NCBI GenBank assembly: GCA_002733105.1
Contig: NVUI01000001.1
Location: forward strand, 106,127 to 141,723
Direction: 5' to 3'
From: Methylophaga sp.
GTDB taxonomy: Bacteria; Pseudomonadota; Gammaproteobacteria; Nitrosococcales; Methylophagaceae
Length of the DNA stretch: 35,597 nt
In this document: positions 25,702 to 31,415 of the stretch, in pieces
Position numbering within the stretch: position 1 is the first letter of the stretch
How the letters are laid out: each line of letters starts with the position of its first letter
Made by a program: the position numbers and the translations under genes
Notes under the pieces: model-generated
The model's input: only the letters and a program-made list of their open reading frames with translations
Databases searched by the model: none
Told to the model about the DNA's origin: nothing

Positions 25702-25854
25702 ATGAGATTATTAATCAGCAATAAGAAAAGAATGGTTGTTATAAGTTTATTTATTGTTCTGTTAGTGCTTACATCTGCATTGATTCACAAAGCCTATGCA
25801 GGTAAAGCAACCATAAGTCTTAACTCGCCCGTCTCTTTTCCAATCGATATATAG
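25702..25854 (+). CDS. 50-residue secreted micro-protein
   Basis: A strong ribosome-binding site (GGAGG, nine bases before the ATG) starts this 50-codon frame two bases after the multi-PEGA gene. The product has a basic N-terminus (MRLLISNKKRM), a hydrophobic stretch (VVISLFIVLLVLTSALI) and a textbook cleavage site HKAYA-G, leaving a mature peptide of only about 17 residues (GKATISLNSPVSFPIDI). The next gene starts 11 bases after the stop. Its retention with a strong ribosome-binding site inside a compact operon argues that it is translated. It may be a small structural subunit or a ligand, or it may stay uncleaved as a one-helix membrane protein. No family recognised. Confidence 0.6.
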   Translation: MRLLISNKKRMVVISLFIVLLVLTSALIHKAYAGKATISLNSPVSFPIDI

Positions 25855-25865
25855 GGATCGCTGAC

Positions 25866-26612
25866 ATGATTAAAAATTTTATTGCTCTTGTTATCTCCAT
25901 TATCTTTGTGCACATGATTTATATCGGTTATATCCGCCCTGAAGCCAATGCATTAATTGAAATCGCCCAAATAGAAGGACTCTCCTCACCTAGAGAAATT
26001 GTGGTGATATTAAAAGACTACGAACAGGAAATATGTTTCATCTTAATGATATGGGGCTGTTTTTTAATCACCACTAATTATCGAGAAATCTTAAAAACAA
26101 AATACTTGTTTTCTGTTGATTTGCTCGAAGAGAAAGATACCGACAAACTTGATGTGGATAATATTATCAAAAGGCTAGACAAACAAATACCGAAAGATTG
26201 TTTATCATCACCACTAGTGCAAACACTACGCTCATCATTATGGCGATACGCGGCTACCAGAAATGTACAAAATTTATCTGATGCAATTGAAAGTAATCTT
26301 GAAGCCTTAGCCGTGAGACAAGATTCTGAAAACTCAATGATCCGTTATTTGATATGGGCTATTCCGTCTATCGGTTTTATCGGGACAGTGCGCGGTATCG
26401 GTCAAGCTTTATCGTTGGCGGATCAAGCTCTAGCCGGAGATATATCGGGTATGACAGACAGTCTCGGCGTTGCTTTCAATTCAACACTTGTCGCATTATT
26501 AATAAGCGTTTTTTTGATGTTTCTTTTTCACCAGTTACAACGGTTACAAGATAGCCAAATACTTGATACTCAAGAGTACTGTGAGAAGTATTTACTCAGC
26601 CGAATAAGATAG
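25866..26612 (+). CDS. MotA/TolQ/ExbB-type proton channel subunit
   Basis: This 248-residue inner-membrane protein has helices at about 4-22, 55-69, 160-178 and 200-223. The hallmark region is IRYLIWAIPSIGFIGTVRGI followed by SLGVAFNSTLVALLISVFLM. Thr174 in GTVRG and Thr207 correspond by eye to ExbB Thr148 and Thr181, which line the ion path opposite the ExbD aspartate. The cytoplasmic loop (about 75-155) is typical in size. The family forms pentamers around a dimer of single-pass partners and converts the ion gradient into movement. Partners here should be the next two gene products. No TonB, TolR, MotB or ExbD gene of ordinary type is nearby. Confidence 0.88.
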   Translation: MIKNFIALVISIIFVHMIYIGYIRPEANALIEIAQIEGLSSPREIVVILKDYEQEICFILMIWGCFLITTNYREILKTKYLFSVDLLEEKDTDKLDVDNIIKRLDKQIPKDCLSSPLVQTLRSSLWRYAATRNVQNLSDAIESNLEALAVRQDSENSMIRYLIWAIPSIGFIGTVRGIGQALSLADQALAGDISGMTDSLGVAFNSTLVALLISVFLMFLFHQLQRLQDSQILDTQEYCEKYLLSRIR

Positions 26613-26622
26613 GTCTCTCGGT

Positions 26623-27684
26623 TTGATTCAACGTAAAAAACTAGCAGGATTTAACCTCGCCTTTCTTGACATCATGTCATGCGGCCTTGGCGCCATTATT
26701 CTTGTTTTTATGCTGGTGAAGCATAATGTAAATGATTCATCGGTTGAACTCGATAACCTGAAAAATGATATTCAAAGTCTTGAACAAAGAAAAAAAACCG
26801 CTCTTCAAGCATTAAAAAATATAGATGCTCAACTTATTAAAAACATCGAACAAGAAGCTAATGCCAACAACCAACTTGCACAAAGGCAAGCTATTTTAGC
26901 TAAAAAAAGCGCCGATATTGAAATAGCGGCAAAGGAAATAGAAACACTAAAAGCAGAAATTAAAGACATTAAAGTTATAAAGAAGGAAGATTTAGTAGCA
27001 ACCGAGCAGGTCAATGAACAGAATTACCTATTAGGGCTTAAAGTTGAAGGGCCAAAAATTGCTTTATTGGTAGACAGCAGTGCATCAATGACCAATGAAA
27101 AATTAATCGATATTATTAAAACAAAAAATAGTTCTAATGCAGAAAAACAACAAGCAAAAAAATGGATCCGAACAAAGAAGGTTGTTGGGTGGTTATTGGC
27201 TCGTTTACCAAAAAATAGTGATGTTGTCGTTATCACATTTAGTGAAAAGGCAAAAATACTAGGTAAGCAAGGCTGGATGAAAGCCAGATCCACTGAAAAT
27301 ATAGCCAAGATACAAGCTGATTTAAATGCCCTGATCCCTGAGGGAGCGACCAACCTGCAACGTGGGCTTCAGGCTGTCAATAAATTTGCACCATCAAATT
27401 TATACATTATCACTGATGGACTGCCCACTAAGGGAGATTCACAGTATAAAAGCCTGAACCCATTTGCCAGTTGCAGTTCTTTATTAGGTAACTCAAATAC
27501 TATCTCAGGTGACTGTAGAGTTAAGTTATTTCAACAGACGATCAAAGAGAGCGCACGCCCTGGTATCCAAATAGACGTTGTATTATTACCACTTGAAGGT
27601 GACCCCGATGCAGTGAATCAATACTGGTATTGGACCGCAGCAACAGGGGGATTAGTGCTTAGTCCCGCAAATAATTGGCCATGA
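26623..27684 (+). CDS. Single-pass protein with MotB/ExbD-like helix, coiled-coil stalk and periplasmic vWA domain (1)
   Basis: This 353-residue protein starts at TTG, with AGG about nine bases before it. After a short basic leader comes FLDIMSCGLGAIILVFML (residues 14-31). Asp16 at the head of the helix followed by x-M-S matches the MotB pattern ADFMT and the ExbD aspartate. Residues 38-130 are a charged heptad-like coiled coil (VELDNLKNDIQSLEQRKKTA and onward). Residues 143-350 are a von Willebrand A domain with a complete metal site: DSSAS (151-155), Thr243 in GATNL, Asp265 in ITDG. Two cysteines (CSSLLG, DCRV) could pair. It should be the moving partner of the channel subunit, presenting an adhesion-type domain in the periplasm. 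A role in binding an envelope target is inferred. Confidence 0.82.
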   Translation: MIQRKKLAGFNLAFLDIMSCGLGAIILVFMLVKHNVNDSSVELDNLKNDIQSLEQRKKTALQALKNIDAQLIKNIEQEANANNQLAQRQAILAKKSADIEIAAKEIETLKAEIKDIKVIKKEDLVATEQVNEQNYLLGLKVEGPKIALLVDSSASMTNEKLIDIIKTKNSSNAEKQQAKKWIRTKKVVGWLLARLPKNSDVVVITFSEKAKILGKQGWMKARSTENIAKIQADLNALIPEGATNLQRGLQAVNKFAPSNLYIITDGLPTKGDSQYKSLNPFASCSSLLGNSNTISGDCRVKLFQQTIKESARPGIQIDVVLLPLEGDPDAVNQYWYWTAATGGLVLSPANNWP

Positions 27685-28631
27685 AATTACGTAAAAGAGA
27701 ATTCGACATTTTTAATCTGTCTTTTTTGGATGTTATTTCCTGTGGCTTTGGTGCTGTCGTCATGCTAGTTTTGATTTCAAAAACAAATGACGATACCTCT
27801 GTATCAGGAAGAGAACAGATTGGGGCTTTACTAAAAACCGTTATTACTCTTGAAAACACGATTTCTGAGGCCCAACAAACTATCGAAATTCGATTATCAA
27901 AATCCACCCAATCATCAAACAAAAGACAACAAATAGAAACTGCTTCTGTTCAACTTGGAAACAAAATACAGCAACAAAAAGAAAAACAAGCATCACTCAC
28001 TGCTGATGTACAAGGTCTCGCATTGGTTCAGTCAACCTTAAAACAGGCTTCCATTTCAACACCTAAAACAACCAATACAGTTCGTGATGCTGAAGTAGGC
28101 GGCATTCCTGTTGATAGTGATTATGTTATTTTTATTGTTGATACATCCGGCAGTATGAAACAAATATGGAACCGTGTATCTACTGAAATTATCAACGTGT
28201 TGAATATTCATCCTAAAGTGAAAGGCTTTCAAATATTGAATGACATGGGGATATCACTCATACCAAGCTACGATGGCCAGTGGATACCAGATACACAGGG
28301 AAGAAGAACGAATGTAATCAATATATTTGATAAATGGGCTGCCGTATCAAACAGTAGCCCTGTCGAAGGTCTGCAAGTAGCATTGCAAAAATATGCAAGG
28401 CCTAATATTACAACGTCCATTTATGTATTTGGTGATGACTATACAGGCTCATCTTATGACCCTGTTATTGATACGATCACTAAACAGAATTTATTAGCAA
28501 GTTCAGGAAAAAAACTAGCTAAAATTCACGGTGTTGGTTTTATCTCCGCTGGGACAACAAATAGGTTTGGTATCTTAATGCGTGAACTGACCAAACGAAA
28601 TGGTGGGGCATTTATTGCTTTACCTCTTTGA
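27681..28631 (+). CDS. Single-pass protein with MotB/ExbD-like helix and periplasmic vWA domain (2)
   Basis: The start codon overlaps the previous stop (ATGA), so the two vWA proteins are translationally coupled, which suggests a heteromeric pair. This one has 316 residues. FLDVISCGFGAVVMLVLI (15-32) carries Asp17 in the same place as Asp16 of its neighbour. A Gln-rich helical stalk spans about 44-120. The vWA domain (about 147-316) has DTSGS (154-158), a Ser pair in NSSPVEGL where a Thr is usual, and GDD (251-253), so metal binding is likely but slightly altered. It is the last gene of the operon. The paralogy with its neighbour suggests one rotor or stator partner of each kind, as in asymmetric two-copy ExbD/MotB dimers, but this is inference. 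Confidence 0.82.
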   Translation: MKLRKREFDIFNLSFLDVISCGFGAVVMLVLISKTNDDTSVSGREQIGALLKTVITLENTISEAQQTIEIRLSKSTQSSNKRQQIETASVQLGNKIQQQKEKQASLTADVQGLALVQSTLKQASISTPKTTNTVRDAEVGGIPVDSDYVIFIVDTSGSMKQIWNRVSTEIINVLNIHPKVKGFQILNDMGISLIPSYDGQWIPDTQGRRTNVINIFDKWAAVSNSSPVEGLQVALQKYARPNITTSIYVFGDDYTGSSYDPVIDTITKQNLLASSGKKLAKIHGVGFISAGTTNRFGILMRELTKRNGGAFIALPL

Positions 28632-28717
28632 CTTAAACATCATTAAAGCACTGATTTCAGGAAATTATTCCCATTAAACACCAGACTATTTTCACTTTTT
28701 TAAACAGGTACATCACT

Positions 28718-28745
28718 TTGTCATAATTACTTTCTACACTATTTT
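28718..28745 (+). promoter_or_regulatory. Likely promoter of the small secreted-protein gene
   Basis: TTGTCA (28718-28723) and TATTTT (28740-28745) are separated by 16 bases. A perfect GACAGA/TCTGTC hairpin (28747-28764, six-base loop) follows at once and would lie at the transcript start. This supports separate expression of the next gene from the vWA operon. Confidence 0.4.
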
Positions 28746-28786
28746 TGACAGAGGCTTTTCTGTCTTAATTTTGTTGGAGAACTATG

Positions 28787-29110
28787 ATGAAAACAATTAA
28801 GTTAAGCACCATTTTTCTATTATTGAATTCTTTTTTTATAACAGCTCATGCTTATGAAACTGTTGAACGTAGCTTTGCTGAACAGCTGGAAGAACAGAAG
28901 ACACAACTTCGCCCACAAGAATTTAACTTTTTTAGTGATCGTTACAAACAGGTTAAAGCCCATGAGAAAATAATGGATAGTAAACCGGCAATGGTTAAAG
29001 GTGACAAGATATCATTTAAAATGCAACTCGATAGCCAGACTCAATTATTAACAGATCACAATCTTTACCCAGTAGTGAGTATTCAATCTTCACAACCATT
29101 TACTAATTAA
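28787..29110 (+). CDS. Small secreted protein of unknown function
   Basis: This protein of about 107 residues has a signal peptide (KTIKLSTIFLLLNSFFITAHA, cleaved before YETVE) and a mature part of about 86 residues. The mature part is charged and has no cysteine (FAEQLEEQKTQLRPQEFNFF, then KGDKISFKMQLDSQT). ATG 28787 sits seven bases from GGAGA; the ATG just before it, at 28784, would also work and adds one Met. It has its own promoter-like boxes and a strong terminator, so it looks like a single-gene unit. It follows the vWA operon on the same strand and is presumably periplasmic, so it may be a soluble accessory, but nothing in its sequence shows this. Confidence 0.6.
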   Translation: MKTIKLSTIFLLLNSFFITAHAYETVERSFAEQLEEQKTQLRPQEFNFFSDRYKQVKAHEKIMDSKPAMVKGDKISFKMQLDSQTQLLTDHNLYPVVSIQSSQPFTN

Positions 29111-29175
29111 AACTTATAACTTCGCCTCGGCTTATAGGTTATACCCGCCCAACTCTAACGCTGGAAATATAAACT

Positions 29176-29208
29176 AAGCTCTGACATTTATAATGTTAGG
29201 GCTTTTTT
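29176..29208 (+). terminator. Strong Rho-independent terminator
   Basis: A 13-base-pair stem (AAGCTCTGACATT with AATGTTAGGGCTT, two G-U wobbles, three-base loop TAT) runs straight into six T's. It ends the plus-strand transcript of the small secreted-protein gene and faces the convergent agt gene. Confidence 0.85.
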
Positions 29209-29256
29209 ATTGAATGGATGTGATACCAACCTAACATGGGGGACCAACCAGTAGGA

Positions 29257-30315
29257 TCATCTCAATAATTGCCATAGTGAACCATCGTTTATCGCCTTAT
29301 CTTTTTTTGCTTTATCCAGTGAATTATCGTGCATATAGTTAGCGAATACTTCAGAGCAAGCCTGCCAACTGTTCTTTCTTGCGTAATCAATACAATCTTG
29401 AGGATTAAGCTGAAGTGCTTGACCAACAGCTTTGCCTAAATCTTCATCTAAAATACCTGTTACACCATTCATAACAACATCTTTGGGCCCAGTAACAGGA
29501 TAGGCTGCAATAGGCACGCCACATGCCATCGCCTCAAGTAATACCAAACCGAATGTGTCTGTTTTGCTAGGGAAAACAAAAACATCTGCAGTAGCCACCC
29601 AAGAAGCAAGCTCTTTACCAAATTTAGCACCCGTAAAAAGGACATTTGGATAACGCTGTTTTAGCCTTTCCAAATCAGGCCCATCACCTACCACCACTTT
29701 ACTCCCAGGAAGATCTTGCTGTAAAAAGTCTTCAATATTTTTTTCCACTGACACTCTCCCCATATAAAGAGCAATAGGACGAGGCAAATCAATCTGCTGA
29801 GGATCCTCTGGTGTGAAAATTTCCGTATCTACCCCTCTTCCCCACACATACACATTATTAAAGCCACGTTGCTGAAGTTGTTTTTGCATTGATTCAGTTG
29901 GGACTAATGTTCTCACGGCTTTACTATGAAAGCGTTTAAACCATGAGTAAGTACAGCTCATTGGGATCGGAACTCGTAAACGTAAGTACTCAGGAAACTG
30001 GGTATGATACGAAGTGGTGAAATTGATTTTATTCTGCAGACACCAGTGTCTAGCTGCTATACCCAAAGGCCCTTCTGTTGCAATATGAATTGCATCTGCA
30101 TTAATCGCAGCTAAATCACCAGACACTTTTTTGCCAGGGAACAATGCCAAAGGAATAGAAGGATAACTTGGACAAGGGATAGTACGGTGACCTTCAGTAG
30201 TTACCATATAAACTTCATGGCCCATCTCCACAAGATGATTAAAAGTTTGTTTGAGTGTTCTCACCACACCGTTGACTTGCGGCTCCCATGCATCTGTTAC
30301 TATCGCAATCTTCAT
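29257..30315 (-). CDS. agt: GT4 glycosyltransferase of the Agt type (glycolipid synthesis)
   Basis: This 352-residue glycosyltransferase has the GT-B fold. The N-terminal part has IVTDAWEPQVNGVVRTLKQ and IHIATEGPLGIAARHWCLQ; the C-terminal part has YMGRVSVEKNIEDFL, KVVVGDGPDLERL and SKTDTFGLVLLEAMACGVPI, where the usual E-x7-E is D-x7-E as in close relatives. It overlaps plcP by one base (TAATG), so both are made together. In marine bacteria the same PlcP-Agt pair replaces phospholipids with mono- or glucuronosyl-diacylglycerol when phosphate is scarce. PlcP supplies the diacylglycerol and Agt adds the sugar at the inner membrane. The symbol is given for this pairing. Which sugar is used cannot be read from the sequence. 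Confidence 0.8.
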   Translation of the reverse strand: MKIAIVTDAWEPQVNGVVRTLKQTFNHLVEMGHEVYMVTTEGHRTIPCPSYPSIPLALFPGKKVSGDLAAINADAIHIATEGPLGIAARHWCLQNKINFTTSYHTQFPEYLRLRVPIPMSCTYSWFKRFHSKAVRTLVPTESMQKQLQQRGFNNVYVWGRGVDTEIFTPEDPQQIDLPRPIALYMGRVSVEKNIEDFLQQDLPGSKVVVGDGPDLERLKQRYPNVLFTGAKFGKELASWVATADVFVFPSKTDTFGLVLLEAMACGVPIAAYPVTGPKDVVMNGVTGILDEDLGKAVGQALQLNPQDCIDYARKNSWQACSEVFANYMHDNSLDKAKKDKAINDGSLWQLLR

Positions 30316-31109
30316 TAGGCTGCCTTTGGTAAAATAGTAGTTTGGCTGACTAAATCAGCCCATTTTATGATTTCCATACGGCCATCCTGATGCTCAACCA
30401 AAGCCGTACAGCTCTCTACCCAATCTCCACAATTGTAATAATCCACACCATTAATTTTACTGATTTCCGCTCGATGAATATGACCACAAACAACACCTTC
30501 CACACCTTGTTCTGCGGCTTCACGTGCAACTGCTTCTTCAAAATCACTGATAAACTGAACAGCATTCTTTACTTTATGTTTGATAAAAGCAGCCAACGAC
30601 CAATACGAAAATCCTAATTTACGCCTTACAGTATTCACCCAATGGTTAGCTCGAAGTAAATAGCCGTATAAACGACCGCCAACTTTAGCAAGAAAGGGAG
30701 AATGTCTAACCACACAATCAAACTTGTCGCCATGAAGAATGAGTAATTTACGACCATCCGCTGTGGTGTGTATCGTTTCATTACGAATTTCGACATTACC
30801 AAATATGGCACCATCAAAATCCCGTAGCAGCTCATCATGATTACCGGGCACATAAATAACCTTGGTGTCATGTTTAGCCTTGCCAAGAACGGTCCGAATA
30901 ACATTGTTATGCTGCTGCGGCCAGAACATACGTTTTTTCATCTCCCATATATCGATAATGTCACCAACCAAGTAAAGATAATCACATTCAACGTGATGTA
31001 GAAAATCTAATAATAAATCGGCACTGCACCCACGAAAACCAAGGTGAATATCAGATATCCATACCGTTCGAACTCGCATAACTTGTTTAGGGCTAATAGC
31101 TGTTTCCAT
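30315..31109 (-). CDS. plcP: PlcP-type metallophosphoesterase (phospholipase C of lipid remodelling)
   Basis: This 264-residue calcineurin-type phosphoesterase carries every metal-binding motif: SDIHLG, GDIIDIW, GNHDE, HGDKFD and GHIHRAE. Such proteins are often labelled UDP-2,3-diacylglucosamine hydrolase (LpxH-like). The end (VDYYNCGDWVESCTALVEH) and coupling to an Agt glycosyltransferase fit PlcP, which cleaves phospholipid headgroups under phosphate starvation. I chose ATG 31109 (METAISPKQVMRV) because GGGA lies nine bases before it and because the PhoB-like repeats upstream would leave a normal leader. A longer TTG start at 31148 would put the gene almost on top of its promoter. A start at Met 31079 is also possible but has no ribosome-binding site. 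Confidence 0.82.
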   Translation of the reverse strand: METAISPKQVMRVRTVWISDIHLGFRGCSADLLLDFLHHVECDYLYLVGDIIDIWEMKKRMFWPQQHNNVIRTVLGKAKHDTKVIYVPGNHDELLRDFDGAIFGNVEIRNETIHTTADGRKLLILHGDKFDCVVRHSPFLAKVGGRLYGYLLRANHWVNTVRRKLGFSYWSLAAFIKHKVKNAVQFISDFEEAVAREAAEQGVEGVVCGHIHRAEISKINGVDYYNCGDWVESCTALVEHQDGRMEIIKWADLVSQTTILPKAA

Positions 31110-31164
31110 TAATTGGAATCCCATGTGGTTTTGTCGCACAGTAACCAAGATTTATTGCAGCTTT

Positions 31165-31193
31165 GTGAAGGTTTTATTGCATGTTAATGACAG
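31165..31193 (-). promoter_or_regulatory. PhoB-like box upstream of plcP-agt
   Basis: Read on the minus strand, three 7-base units start exactly 11 bases apart: CTGTCAT (31193-31187, perfect PhoB half-site), ATGCAAT (31182-31176) and CCTTCAC (31171-31165). The spacers are TAAC and AAAA. An AATAAA at 31156-31151 could be the -10 box, giving a leader of about 35 bases to the chosen plcP start. The first unit is a strong match and the other two are degenerate (about 5 of 7 each). Confidence 0.55.
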
Positions 31194-31328
31194 ACTATAT
31201 TTTTCATCTTTTCATTCCATTAAACTGATTAGAATTTAGGGCCCATTTTTCTACTTAAAATCACTTTGTCACACCAATCTACTGGTTGTCTTTCTTATCC
31301 TATAAATCGGATAAAACTGAATATTATT

Positions 31329-31384
31329 ACGTCATAAAAAAGTAATCTTATCGTTATAAACTTGTAATACATCTCCTTTATCCT
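31329..31384 (+). promoter_or_regulatory. PhoB-like four-unit array and -10 box upstream of olsF
   Basis: Four units with core GT-x-AT start at 31329, 31340, 31351 and 31362, each exactly 11 bases after the last: ACGTCAT, AAGTAAT, TCGTTAT and TTGTAAT. Spacers are four AT-rich bases (AAAA, CTTA, AAAC). This matches the 7+4 architecture of PhoB sites (consensus CTGTCAT). Ten bases after the last unit lies TATCCT (31379-31384), where a PhoB-activated promoter has its -10. The olsF start is about 30 bases on. Confidence 0.6.
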
Positions 31385-31415
31385 TTCTCTAAGTTAGTAA
31401 AACCAGAGGTATGAG

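Noticed and set aside
20403-28631. The channel/vWA operon as a Zorya-type defence system
   Set aside because: Zorya has a MotA-like ZorA and a MotB-like ZorB, but also cytoplasmic ZorC/ZorD or ZorE effectors (helicase, nuclease). Here every neighbour is exported or membrane-bound, there is no nuclease or helicase, and the partner domain is vWA rather than OmpA-like.
25866-28631. Ordinary Ton, Tol-Pal or flagellar stator genes
   Set aside because: No TonB, TolA, TolB, Pal or OmpA-like peptidoglycan-binding domain is encoded, and the two partner proteins carry vWA domains with metal sites.
30315-31109. LpxH (lipid A pathway UDP-2,3-diacylglucosamine hydrolase)
   Set aside because: The metal motifs are shared, but coupling to an Agt-type glycosyltransferase, the GDWVESCTALVEH end and PhoB-like repeats fit PlcP better. 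LpxH is usually near ppiB or cysS. Residual doubt is reflected in the confidence.
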